Under the pieces are notes generated by a model. That model saw only the letters and a program-made list of their open reading frames with translations, made no database searches and was not told the DNA's origin. Below are positions 8,451 to 17,136 of a stretch of 64,000 nucleotides of DNA, piece after piece. The first letter of the stretch is position 1; the number at the start of each line of letters is the position of its first letter. Location: NCBI RefSeq assembly GCF_027359675.1, contig NZ_CP114786.1:868001-932000 (forward strand), read 5' to 3'. This DNA is from Roseibium sp. Sym1. Lineage in GTDB: Bacteria; Pseudomonadota; Alphaproteobacteria; Rhizobiales; Stappiaceae. The position numbers were made by a program, and so were the translations under genes.

Positions 8451-8590
8451 GTGACCCCTCTACGCGCAGGAAAAGCTCAAGGGGTCATTCTTAAGGCATT
8501 GTCCTGGGTGCTGAAAGTCTGATGTGCCGGAGCCACTCAACCTCTTCCGGGGCGTTTTTTAGAAGGCGGGGAGTACCTGGCAAAGCCCGG

Positions 8591-9502
8591 ATGACATATA
8601 TTCGTTTGGAAGACCGAGTGACCAAACAGAGACCGGAGACTGATGTGTCACCAAGCAAGGGGCGCGTTGAAAGACTGATCGATGCAATAGGCGCAGAGTT
8701 TCAGGCGCATCTTATCGACTTGTGGAACACCTCCACGGTCTTTGATATTCAGGACGGCGCCGTCGAAAAGATGATCTCTCGCGAAGCGCCATTCGGCGTC
8801 ATCGGGATCAAGATCCTCATGCGCAATCCGGGAGACGTAAATCGTCTTTTTGAGCACCAATGGAATTTCAGCATCGGGATCACCGGATGTGAATTCAAGC
8901 TTTTGGATGTCGATTACCAGAACGACGTCTGGATCGGTGATGTGAATTCCGCCGAATTCGCTGGGCACGAACACATTGCCTACAAGTCCGTCGAACACAT
9001 GATTGCCTTTCATGGAGATGATTTCGGCATCGGAAAGGTCTTCATCGAAAAAATTGGCGCTCTCTGCCCCAGCTTGCTTGAAAAGCCAACATTGTTCTTT
9101 CGACTGCCGCGCAGGGCGCCACCTGCCTACAGATACACAGCAGCCCCCCAGGCCATTCGTAAAGAGGTGGGCCTATCGCTTGATGACGGCATGGTTCTGA
9201 TCGAGGCAATAATCAAGGAACACGGGATTGCCCCCTATACGATCCTTCTGTCCTGCCGTTCCGATGAAAACTTCTGGCTGGTCGATCTCCCTAAAGCGCT
9301 TGTCGATCGTTACCAGCATGGCCTGATTGATCCGAGCCTCGGTGAACACCATTCGAACCTTGAGGTTGGCGTCTCTATTACCGCAGAGGCTCTGAGGAAC
9401 AGGGTCCGGCAGAAGCCGAACAGCGCTGAGCGCGACAACGGCGTCTTTTTCTCCATGTCCGGAAGCGGTTCTGCGTCAGGTTATTGGAACGGATTGAATT
9501 GA
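8591..9502 (+). CDS. Conserved-looking hypothetical protein
   Basis: I do not recognise this family. The product is about 303 residues from ATG 8591; GTG 8618, nine codons later, has a better GGAAGA site and may be the true start. There is no signal peptide or membrane segment. The middle is mixed alpha/beta (FGVIGIKILMRNPGDVNRLFEH, LLDVDYQNDVWIGDVN) and the C-terminus is rich in Gly and Ser (FFSMSGSGSASGYW). GC content is visibly lower than in the flanking genes, which suggests transfer. A hairpin-rich transposon-like element lies directly downstream. Confidence 0.6.
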   Translation: MTYIRLEDRVTKQRPETDVSPSKGRVERLIDAIGAEFQAHLIDLWNTSTVFDIQDGAVEKMISREAPFGVIGIKILMRNPGDVNRLFEHQWNFSIGITGCEFKLLDVDYQNDVWIGDVNSAEFAGHEHIAYKSVEHMIAFHGDDFGIGKVFIEKIGALCPSLLEKPTLFFRLPRRAPPAYRYTAAPQAIRKEVGLSLDDGMVLIEAIIKEHGIAPYTILLSCRSDENFWLVDLPKALVDRYQHGLIDPSLGEHHSNLEVGVSITAEALRNRVRQKPNSAERDNGVFFSMSGSGSASGYWNGLN

Positions 9503-9571
9503 CGTGCGCTGGCTGGGGTCCTTTTTAAGGACATCGCCCCATAGCCGGCCGCACTGGCCTCCGGCCTCCTG

Positions 9572-9843
9572 CTAGGGTCTGTGGACAATTAGGTTTCGGC
9601 CTTGGCGCGTGTCGGATTTCGGTCCCGGGGAGGAGGAAAGTCCGCAGTGGTGCCTCCCACCACAAGGACTTTCCGACGCTCCCTAGACCGAAATCCGCCG
9701 CGTCCCGAAGGGATTTGGCGCAAATTGCCCCCTTCGGCGTCGCAAAGGCTTGAAAGGGGTCACCCTTCCCGTGCCTTCGCTTCTTGAAGCGGAGCAATTT
9801 GCGCTCAAACCAAGGCCAAATCCTAAATGTCCACAGACCCTAG
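9572..9843. mobile_element. MITE 1: 272-bp non-coding element with terminal inverted repeats
   Basis: The ends CTAGGGTCTGTGGACA (9572-9587) and its exact reverse complement (9828-9843) extend to about 34 bp with three mismatches, finishing in GGCCTTGG. Inside are two hairpin lobes: one with arms CGGATTTCGGTC and GACCGAAATCCG, the other with GCGCAAATTGC and GCAATTTGCGC. The outermost CTAG fits a TA target duplication, as in IS5/IS427- or IS630-type elements. No transposase is encoded. The right end provides the stop codon of the dacB-like gene. Confidence 0.8.
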
Positions 9844-11027
9844 AGACCGAGCTCAAGCGTCCGGAGCAGGCGGAACCGGGTCTTACCCGTGTTGCCTTTG
9901 AGCGAGATCACGAAGGGCACCAGGCCGTGGTTTGAGGTTTTGACGTATCCCGCCAGGGCCTTCACGCCCGGGATCGTGCCCGTCTTGTAGCGTGATCCGG
10001 CCCGGGTCTTGGGGAGCAGGTCAGCGTGCGGCGCAAACTGCTGCAGCACCCTGGCGAGGCTTTGGGGGGAGAACCGGTTGTCGGGGCTGATGCCCGAGCC
10101 TTCCCTGAGCTCGATGCCCTCGGTAATGCCGTGCGCGGCCAGGATCTCCTTTGCGACTTGCTGCGACTTTTCAAGGCTGACCGGCCCGCCGAGACGGTGG
10201 GCGCCAATCTCCAGAAAGATCTGGTTGGCAATGTAGTTGTTCGAGCCGATCATCAACTGGGTCAGGATCTCCGAAAGGGGGCGGGACTGGCGGTGCACAT
10301 GGACAGGCTCCAGGCCCGCCGGCACGGATCCGGTCGAGATGTCGCCGTCAACGCTGCCTCCGGCCCGCTCGATAAAGGCGGCGAGAAGCTCGCCGGCATA
10401 GCGCACGCCCACTTCAGGGTCTTCCTGGGCCAGGCTGATGCGGCCGCGCCCGTTGGGACCGCGCTTGCGGAACTGGCTCACCGCCAGGGGGGTGATCGGG
10501 GTCTGCTCTTCCGCGGAGCGGACGGTGTTTCCCTTTCTGACGGCATGGATCGTGTTGAAATTGACCGCAAGCGCCGCGTTCAGGGCGTCATAGGCCGCAC
10601 CGGTGTCTTCGATACCGGGGATACGAAGACTTGCCGGGTAATAGCTTGCGTCCAGAACAAGGCCCGCGAACGGCTCCTTGCCGATCGCGGCGACAAGCTC
10701 GGGCGCGAGCAGCGCGAGCTCCTCGGAGACAAGGAAGGGATCGCCGCCGCCGCGCACATAAAGCACCCTGTCGCTGTCCAGGTAAAAGTTTGTCTTGAAC
10801 CGGTAATCGCCCCCCAGAACCTCCAGCGCCAACCAGGCGGTGACGAGTTTGGCGACGGACGCCGGGACGAAGGACCGGCTGGCGTTTTGCGCCACCAGCT
10901 CGTTGCCCGCGCCATCCAGCACGAGCACGACCCCCGACGGCGCCGTGGCCGCGACCTTGTCTTCCACACCGGCCAGAGCCGGGCCGCAAACAAGAAACAG
11001 GGCAAGGGTGAAAGCAAGCAGGCGCAT
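9840..11027 (-). CDS. dacB: D-alanyl-D-alanine carboxypeptidase/endopeptidase (PBP4 type)
   Basis: Started at ATG 11027, the 395-residue protein has a signal peptide (LLAFTLALFLVCGPALA) and the three penicillin-binding motifs: Ser57-Val-Ala-Lys60, Ser262-Asn-Asn264 and Lys348-Thr-Gly350. The spacing is that of the PBP4/DacB family, with the long insert between the first two motifs. It trims peptidoglycan stem peptides in the periplasm. The upstream extension of the frame is not signal-like and was dropped. The TAG stop (9840-9842) lies in the terminal repeat of MITE 1, so the original C-terminus may have been changed by the insertion. Confidence 0.9.
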   Translation of the reverse strand: MRLLAFTLALFLVCGPALAGVEDKVAATAPSGVVLVLDGAGNELVAQNASRSFVPASVAKLVTAWLALEVLGGDYRFKTNFYLDSDRVLYVRGGGDPFLVSEELALLAPELVAAIGKEPFAGLVLDASYYPASLRIPGIEDTGAAYDALNAALAVNFNTIHAVRKGNTVRSAEEQTPITPLAVSQFRKRGPNGRGRISLAQEDPEVGVRYAGELLAAFIERAGGSVDGDISTGSVPAGLEPVHVHRQSRPLSEILTQLMIGSNNYIANQIFLEIGAHRLGGPVSLEKSQQVAKEILAAHGITEGIELREGSGISPDNRFSPQSLARVLQQFAPHADLLPKTRAGSRYKTGTIPGVKALAGYVKTSNHGLVPFVISLKGNTGKTRFRLLRTLELGL

Positions 11028-11313
11028 GGTGGCTCCAGTCAGCCGCGGTTCCTGCGGCTGGTGAATTTGGGGTTTGCCGAGGAGACCATGAGATCTGCTC
11101 CGATGGTACAAATCAACTGGAACTTCGGTTGAGGGTGGGTGCGGATTGGCAGTTTCAGGCTGGGGTGGACATTCACTTGCTGAAATACTGCTGCGGTGCA
11201 GTCCGTCGAGGCCACCTTTCGTTCCGCCGTCGAAGACCATTGTCGTAAGACGGCGACTGTGCGGACGAGGCTGTCATTCGGAGTTTACCCAGTCACACGG
11301 GCTGATCGAATCA

Positions 11314-12342
11314 TCATCCCCAAACCTTCGCCGTGCCAACATCAAAAAAGTGGATTTTGAGCTTGTTCCGCCTTCCAGTTTCAGCCCGGAAGTCGACGAA
11401 GCTGAATGCCTTTGCGATAATCCGCTTGTTGTTGTCCGAGTTGGGATCTCCATATAGACCGACGAAAAGATCGGTAACCTTTCCTTCGGGGATCTTCTTC
11501 AGGACGTGATCGTCGTTGTCATCGAACGAGTGTCCGAAAATAAACAACGATCCACTTATGCTGGAAAAGCTACGAAGCGCCTTGTGCAGGTAGGCGCTGT
11601 GCATGATCTTGTCGAGCTTGTCATGACTATGTCCTTCCGCGACGAAAAGGGGATACTTCTCTTCGTCGAGGGCAGAACGAACCTGCTCGACAATCGGGAT
11701 GTCCGTCTTCGACCACGTATATTTCGTGATCTCATGCCCGGCATCGAAGATATGCAAAGCTCCGTGAAGGAAATGCACGGTTGGTGAATTGCTGTCCTGC
11801 CAGGAAACATAGGGGGCGTCCTCATTTCCCTCCGGGTGGCGGAAACCATCATCGCACCTGATGCGCAGTTCATCGACCTCGTCATGCATGAGCGCCCAGT
11901 AGAGTAGCACGTCGTAGTTCAGTGTGTAGATATGCCCAAAGTTGAATAGAAATGCACGACATGCAGCATATTGCGCGTTCGTAATGTCATAGGGCCGGTC
12001 TGGGTGATTTCGCGCGATGGCCTCGGCGAGGATTGTCTTGATCGTGGCAGCATCCACTTCGATCTGAGCAACCAGTTCCGGTGAGGAGGCCTTATAGCAT
12101 TTCAAGACTTTCACCATGTCCACGAGCAGGCGGATTACGGCTTCGAAGTCCTGCGTTTCTAGGGCCTCAAACACCTCTGCAGCATGTGGGACGGTGGAGA
12201 AATCAGCTTTGCCGTAGAGCGAACCGTAACTGAAGATGTCTGGCTTCAAAGCAATGCTAAAACCGTTGCCAAGAAGGATGTGTTTCCTGGCTCCGGCCAT
12301 CTTCAGGCAGTCTTCAAAACTGTGTATTGGAAAATCAGCCAC
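11314..12342 (-). CDS. DUF4917 (SIR2-like) protein
   Basis: The 342-residue protein starts with GTG 12342 behind an AAGGTG site. Near the N-terminus is a Rossmann-like HILLGNGFSIAL motif, as in SIR2-type NAD-binding proteins. Later come IYTLNYDVLLYWALM, TVHFLHGALHIFD and LFIFGHSFDDNDDHVL, the order found in DUF4917 proteins. The His in FLHGALH could correspond to the sirtuin catalytic His. SIR2-like NADases often act in antiphage defence by depleting NAD; whether this one does is inference. It opens an AT-richer accessory patch with sce7726 and beta-protein genes. Confidence 0.75.
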   Translation of the reverse strand: MADFPIHSFEDCLKMAGARKHILLGNGFSIALKPDIFSYGSLYGKADFSTVPHAAEVFEALETQDFEAVIRLLVDMVKVLKCYKASSPELVAQIEVDAATIKTILAEAIARNHPDRPYDITNAQYAACRAFLFNFGHIYTLNYDVLLYWALMHDEVDELRIRCDDGFRHPEGNEDAPYVSWQDSNSPTVHFLHGALHIFDAGHEITKYTWSKTDIPIVEQVRSALDEEKYPLFVAEGHSHDKLDKIMHSAYLHKALRSFSSISGSLFIFGHSFDDNDDHVLKKIPEGKVTDLFVGLYGDPNSDNNKRIIAKAFSFVDFRAETGRRNKLKIHFFDVGTAKVWG

Positions 12343-12836
12343 TGACCTTCACCTTTGGACCACAACGATTACGTGTATTCGAGTTTGTATAGAAAAACAA
12401 AATAATAAGTACTGCAATCATATCAACTTGGCAGTGACGTCCACATTGGGCTCTAAGCCGCCCCGCGGCAGCGCGGTGTGCCAACCCTGCCCCTGACTGA
12501 TGCCTGTTTGGCACAAATCTGCCCAGGGCGGACGTTTCCGCTCATCCTCGCACTGCGGTGCAGCTTTCGCGTTCCTGCCTTTTGTCAAACGGTCAGCATT
12601 TTCGCAGAGCAGAGGCGGCAGTGCCGAAGAAAGCTGCCATCCAAGGCTTGGAGTTCAACGTCAGTCCACAAAGAATCTCGGTCAAGCTAAGCCCCCCTGA
12701 CGCTGCACGGGTGTCCGAAAAGCCGGATCGATGATCCTCCTGCCATGGAACTTAACATCGTCAAGAAAAAACTTGTGGGCCGCAGACACCGATTACGAAA
12801 AGTCTGCCACCTAAAGCGAAAAGAAAAATGGTGAAA
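12343..12836. other. Intergenic stretch without a supported gene
   Basis: About 500 bases between two divergent accessory genes. The part from 12440 to 12720 is GC-richer and crossed by short frames, but none has a family pattern or ribosome site. I see no RNA gene or insertion sequence. Confidence 0.5.
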
Positions 12837-12859
12837 ATAGGTCAATTTTGTTGACCTAT
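12837..12859. promoter_or_regulatory. Perfect 9-bp inverted repeat upstream of sce7726 gene
   Basis: ATAGGTCAA and TTGACCTAT flank a 5-base spacer (TTTTG), about 63 bases before the sce7726 start, in strongly AT-rich DNA that also suits a promoter. It could be a repressor operator. It is less likely a terminator, because no T-run follows on either side. Confidence 0.45.
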
Positions 12860-12922
12860 CGATTATTCTTATTTTACGGATTACACTCAAGATTCATTTT
12901 ATAAGCTTTGTGGAGATTGCAA

Positions 12923-13522
12923 ATGAGGGATCGCGATGTGCGTGACGTGGTCGTTCGTGACCTACAGGCCGCGCATTTGCACGATCCTACTACGCGCATT
13001 GTCCAAGAAATGGGCATTTGGTCCGGAACCGTCCGGATCGACGTTGCAACGATAAATGGTGAACTATCTGGTTTTGAGCTGAAAAGTGACCGCGACACGT
13101 TAGAGCGGCTACCAACACAAGCTAAGTATTACGGCCTTGTTTTTGATAGATTGACTCTGGTTTGTGGAAGTAAACATATTGAAAAAGCAAAAAAAATAGT
13201 TCCGAAATGGTGGGGAATTATTTCCGCAAGAGAAAATAACGGGCAAATAATTCTCGAAAATCTACAGGAACCCGAACTTAATAAAGAGATAGACCCGTTT
13301 CTCGTGGCGCAGCTTTTGTGGAAAGAAGAGGCTATCGCCGTCTTGGATCGCTACAATTTGGCGAAGGGTTTTCGAAGTAAGGCAGCGCGCGTTATACACC
13401 AGCGAATGGCTCACGAATTGCCACTTGAAACACTGACATTTGAAGTGCGCGCGGCTCTGAAATCCCGAGATGGGTGGTTAGGGCAGCCTATCGGCTACCA
13501 GCGAAATGTGCCTATTCAATAG
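12923..13522 (+). CDS. sce7726 family protein (PD-(D/E)XK-like)
   Basis: ATG 12923 follows GGAG by 7 bases. The 199-residue product reads RDVRDVVVRDLQAAH, then VQEMGIWSGTVRIDVATING, then LSGFELKSDRDTLERL. The Asp of RIDVA and the ELK triplet form a restriction-fold-like active site, as in the sce7726 family. The C-terminal half is helical and basic. Codon use is AT-rich compared with the core genes, consistent with acquisition. It converges with the beta-protein gene and overlaps its 3' end by 45 bases. The biological function of the family is not known to me; nuclease activity is an inference. Confidence 0.8.
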   Translation: MRDRDVRDVVVRDLQAAHLHDPTTRIVQEMGIWSGTVRIDVATINGELSGFELKSDRDTLERLPTQAKYYGLVFDRLTLVCGSKHIEKAKKIVPKWWGIISARENNGQIILENLQEPELNKEIDPFLVAQLLWKEEAIAVLDRYNLAKGFRSKAARVIHQRMAHELPLETLTFEVRAALKSRDGWLGQPIGYQRNVPIQ

Positions 13523-14485
13523 TATTGCTGCCCATTGAGGTCGCCCTCCAGCACTTCCGCCCGCTGGCGCTGCGGCATATGCTCTAATTCGGTCATCTCC
13601 CCAACAGTTGGGAATTTGATTAAAATCTTGATCCGCAATCAGCGTTTGTGCGTGTCCACGGTATTGGGTGCCCATGTCAATGCCGTTTGGTCCGGTGGTT
13701 GCAACGCCCTTATGAATGATCCATGCATCGTCGATTGTATATCTAACGCTAACGGTCGCATTGGCCATCGCGTAACCGGGCACTTCTTCAAGTGAGGGGT
13801 GCACGTGTCCTGAATCCGAAAAATCTAGATCGAAGGGAACATTGGGGTAGACCCCTTGCCAAGTGAGCCAGTCTTTGCGCTGAACCATATTCCTGCCATA
13901 GCTTAAAGAGCCATGATCCCTCGGTGCACTCCACAAATGCAGGGCGACAGATCGCCAAGGGTGGTTTGCCAAGTTGGCTTGGTTGATAGTGTGTGAGATG
14001 TAGTTGGCGTATTGTGCAGGGTTGTGTTCGCCAACGCCGCCCACGTCAATGATGAGGTCGACTTCGCCCAGATTCCAGCCTTGAGTGTGCGATGCCCAAT
14101 TTTGAATGCCAGGCAAGTCGGCTAGCGAGCATTGCAGAACCAATCCTGGCGCAAAAGAGCCGAGCAGTCCGGACGCGGCGGCGATGTATGCTTGATCGGC
14201 TCCAAAAGGAATTGCCGGGATTACTGGTAGACCGCCGGTTCCGAGGCCATTAAAGAGCGCAACGAATGCACCGACGCTGCCGGTAGCATCAAAGTTGTTA
14301 GCGCCGTCCAGTGCGAATGGCATATTGACCACCTGCTGAACCATTTTTGCCTGAAAAGTAGCTGGAACAGCATTAGTCATTCTGATGACTGGAAAAACGC
14401 GCGCTTTTGCTGCGGCACTTAGATTTCCGAGTGCATCTGCTTCACCTGCTTTTGTGCGCACAATTGGAACGTACCGATAAACCAT
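13478..14485 (-). CDS. Beta protein family (sce7725-like)
   Basis: From ATG 14485, with GGGGGTG just upstream, the product is 335 residues. It begins VYRYVPIVRTKAGEADALGNL, the standard opening of beta-protein family members, which are TIM-barrel-like proteins found on phages and in islands. Other family-like segments are VFPVIRMTN, VDLIIDVGGV and the C-terminal QWAAILLNRH. In other bacteria members of this family are neighbours of sce7726-type genes. Here the two converge and overlap at their 3' ends. The role is unknown; pairing with a nuclease-like gene suggests a defence or phage-related function. Confidence 0.75.
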   Translation of the reverse strand: MVYRYVPIVRTKAGEADALGNLSAAAKARVFPVIRMTNAVPATFQAKMVQQVVNMPFALDGANNFDATGSVGAFVALFNGLGTGGLPVIPAIPFGADQAYIAAASGLLGSFAPGLVLQCSLADLPGIQNWASHTQGWNLGEVDLIIDVGGVGEHNPAQYANYISHTINQANLANHPWRSVALHLWSAPRDHGSLSYGRNMVQRKDWLTWQGVYPNVPFDLDFSDSGHVHPSLEEVPGYAMANATVSVRYTIDDAWIIHKGVATTGPNGIDMGTQYRGHAQTLIADQDFNQIPNCWGDDRIRAYAAAPAGGSAGGRPQWAAILLNRHISLVADRLP

Positions 14486-14688
14486 TAATACACCCCCCAT
14501 TCTCAACTGATGAGAGTATATCACACTTATGAGGTGTCATGCTTATTCAGGTTTCAGATTGCAGCATCCATGAGGGCGCGAACTGCGACTGCCGTGAGCT
14601 AGATCCGACAGCATACCCGAATATCGGTTGTTCAAGGTTGTTGCTGTCGCTGCGCCGTACTGCCAAAAGCCCACTCCCCGCCCCTTAC

Positions 14689-14931
14689 CCCCTCTAGTGA
14701 AAATCCCGACTCGGAAACAGCCGCTTGGCCTGGCTCGCGCGGGTGCATCGCCCGGGTCTTCTGCGCGTCCGATTTCAGATGCACCGGCACGTCGTCGGTC
14801 TTGGGGCCCATCTGGCCGAGCACGTCGTCGCTCGGGTGGCCGAGCAGGGAGAGGTCGCGGGAGCGGTCCTCGATGTGGTCGGCGATGAGGTGCACCACCT
14901 GGCCCTCGCGCTCCAGCCGGCCGGTGACCTT
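14689..14931 (-). pseudogene. dnaE2 3'-end remnant A
   Basis: About 243 bp that closely match the 3' end of the intact dnaE2 at 19057-19300. In the dnaE2 frame it still reads VHLIADHIEDRSRDLSLLGH, then DDVLGQMGPKTDDVPVHLKS. The normal RDFH-stop ending is lost (SGFSLEG, running on), so this copy has decayed. Outside the match both flanks are unrelated to dnaE2. The rest of the 14486-15169 gap holds no supported gene. Confidence 0.85.
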
Positions 14932-15169
14932 AAGCTGAAGCCCGCGGATGCACGCTCATGTAGCGCTGAAGGCGATCAGATTTCTGGCTGGGTTAGGGTG
15001 AGGAGGAAACGACTTCCAGCGGCCCTTTGCCGGCATTCCTTCGACGGGCAGCACAGAGCCGAACGGGGCCCTGTATTCTCGTTCGTCAACCCGTCACGTT
15101 TGCCCGGTCGTCTTGCGGTTCACCCCGGATGTGGCATGCTCCTTGCCGACCAAATGGGGGGCTGCGCAC

Positions 15170-16561
15170 GTGGACCATCCGCAACTCACGATTACGCTTG
15201 CTGCCGAGATGATGCGCACCGGCAAACTCTCGTGCGAAGAATATGTGGGGGCATTGATTGAGCGGGCAGAGCATCATGCCGATCTTAATGCATTCACCCA
15301 TTTCGAACCCGGGAGCGTCCACGCAGCCGCACGGCACGCTGACCAGAACCTTGCGGCTGGCGGCGCCCTCGGACCGTTGCACGGCATCCCGCTGGCGATC
15401 AAGGATTGTATCGACGTGGCCGGACTGGCCACGACCGGCGGGACACCGGCTCTACAAGGCCATGTGGTCAACCGAACGGCACCTCTGGTCCAGAAACTGG
15501 AGGATGCGGGCGCTATCGTTTTCGGCAAGACCAATATGTACGAGTTGGCCTTCGGGATCACGAGCAACAACGCATTTGCCGGGCCGGTGAAAAACCCGCA
15601 CGATCTCACACGGTCGGCAGGGGGAAGCAGCAGCGGATCAGCCGCGGCGGTTGCAGCCGGGTTTGTTCCCGGCGCGATCGGGACAGATACGGCGGGCTCG
15701 GTTCGGATTCCCGCGTCCAACTGCGGCATATTCGGTTTTCGTTCGTCCAGCGGACGGTATGACAGTACCGGAGTGATGCCCCTGTTCCCGACGCGTGACG
15801 TTCCCGGACTCATGACCCGATCCGTGGGGGACCTTCAACTATTGGACGCCGTTCTGAGTGGTGACGGCAGCGCACCTTCCATCGATCTGCCAAGTCTGAG
15901 GCTTGGGTTGCCGGGGCCGTATTTCCTGGACGAGCTCGAAACCGGCGTCACTGCAGCGTTCGAGGACATGTTGGCACAACTGAAATCTTGTGGCGTAACC
16001 ATCGTGGACGCCTACTTGCCCGATCTGGCGCGATCCCTCCACGAGTTGTCGGGCCCTATCCGCGCCTGGGAACTTCCTCGAAGCCTTGCGGACTATCTTG
16101 AGACTTCCGGTGCCGGGATTGGTTTTGATGCCCTGATCGCCGGTATCGCTGGTCCCTACGTTCGCGAGGAATTCGCAGCGGCGCTGCGAGAAGCAAATGC
16201 CGAGGACCTCGCCGAACGATATAGGCATGTGGTGTGCGTTGCATTGCCCAGGTTCCGTCAGAAGTACCTCGATCATTTCAAAGAGTTCGAACTCGACGCG
16301 ATTATCTTTCCGACGACGCCGATCGTAGCGACAGCATTGGGAGAGGAGGGCGATGTCCTGGTGGATAATCAGGCTGTTTCTGTCTGGCGGACAATGAGGA
16401 ACACGGTGCCCGCTTCGTTCTATGGCGCCCCAGGTTTGACGTTCCCGGCGGCCAACAGCGTCCAGGGCGTACCGGTGGGAGTGGAGATTGACGGACTGCC
16501 GGGCAAAGACAGAAAGGTCCTAGCTATGGCGGCTGCGATGGAAGCGATGCATCTGCGATGA
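15170..16561 (+). CDS. Amidase, indoleacetamide-hydrolase-like
   Basis: GTG 15170 is preferred because GGGGGG lies 8 bases upstream; a TTG start at 15113 has nothing comparable. The 463-residue amidase-signature enzyme has Lys78 (LAIKDCID), the Gly/Ser-rich loop GGSSSGS with cis-Ser near 154, and nucleophile Ser177 (GTDTAGSVRIPA). The stretch HGIPLAIKDCIDVAGLATT and ELAFGITSNN most resemble indoleacetamide hydrolases (indole-3-acetamide to indole-3-acetate), but amidase subfamilies are hard to separate. No tryptophan monooxygenase is nearby. The gene is cargo between dnaE2 remnants A and B. Confidence 0.85.
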   Translation: MDHPQLTITLAAEMMRTGKLSCEEYVGALIERAEHHADLNAFTHFEPGSVHAAARHADQNLAAGGALGPLHGIPLAIKDCIDVAGLATTGGTPALQGHVVNRTAPLVQKLEDAGAIVFGKTNMYELAFGITSNNAFAGPVKNPHDLTRSAGGSSSGSAAAVAAGFVPGAIGTDTAGSVRIPASNCGIFGFRSSSGRYDSTGVMPLFPTRDVPGLMTRSVGDLQLLDAVLSGDGSAPSIDLPSLRLGLPGPYFLDELETGVTAAFEDMLAQLKSCGVTIVDAYLPDLARSLHELSGPIRAWELPRSLADYLETSGAGIGFDALIAGIAGPYVREEFAAALREANAEDLAERYRHVVCVALPRFRQKYLDHFKEFELDAIIFPTTPIVATALGEEGDVLVDNQAVSVWRTMRNTVPASFYGAPGLTFPAANSVQGVPVGVEIDGLPGKDRKVLAMAAAMEAMHLR

Positions 16562-16792
16562 AACTGGCCGTCAGATTTGTCCCATCTCCTGCCAATTCCA
16601 CTTCCGCAAGACCGAAAATGGACCTGGTGTCCGACATTGAGCTTCCTCAAGGCGGCCAGGGCACGTTTTTCCAGCTACCGGACATGCATTGAAAATCGGC
16701 CCTTGACGAAAGGTCACTTCCTCCACAATTTTGCCGCTGGCCCGAAACGCAGCCAATGCCCGCTACCCGCGCGCTCTAACCCATTCCCCCTT
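16562..16792. other. Intergenic stretch between amidase and dnaE2 remnant B
   Basis: Short frames cross it in both directions but none has a ribosome site or recognisable pattern. It is presumably the non-coding tail of the amidase module. Confidence 0.4.
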
Positions 16793-17093
16793 CCCCCCTC
16801 AATGAAAATCCCTACTCGGGAACAGCCGCTTCGCCTGCTCTCTCGGATGCATCGCCCGTGTCTTCCGGGCGTCCGATTTCAGGTGCACCGGCACGTCGTC
16901 GGTCTTGGGGGCCATCTGGCCGAGCACATTGTCGCTCGGGTGGCCGAGGAGGGAGAGGTCGCGGGAGCGGTCCTCGATGTGGTCGGCGATGAGGTGCACC
17001 ACCATGCCTTCGCGCTCCAGCCGGCCGGTGACCTTCAGGAGCCGGCCGCCGAGAACGGCGGGGCGGAATTTTTCGTCGATTTTCGGCCAGACG
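16793..17093 (-). pseudogene. dnaE2 3'-end remnant B
   Basis: About 300 bp matching the dnaE2 3' end, longer and better preserved than remnant A. In frame it reads WPKIDEKFRPAVLGGRL, then DNVLGQMAPKTDDV, then KRLFPSRDFH and the same TGA (16799-16801) as the intact gene. Differences from the intact copy are few (Y to D, Q to M, D to N, G to A). The match ends abruptly near 17093, about 45 bases before the SDR stop codon. Confidence 0.87.
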
Positions 17094-17136
17094 GCCAAGC
17101 CGGATTTCGGCTCGGACCGTCTGCCGACCGGGGGGC

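Noticed and set aside
9525..9797. 90-codon frame inside MITE 1
   Set aside because: It lies within the inverted repeats and hairpin lobes and has no transposase character.
14537..14700. Short plus-strand frame upstream of dnaE2 remnant A
   Set aside because: About 50 codons without a ribosome site, running into the remnant; no family resemblance.
16571..16756. 61-codon minus-strand frame after the amidase gene
   Set aside because: No ribosome site and no recognisable motif.
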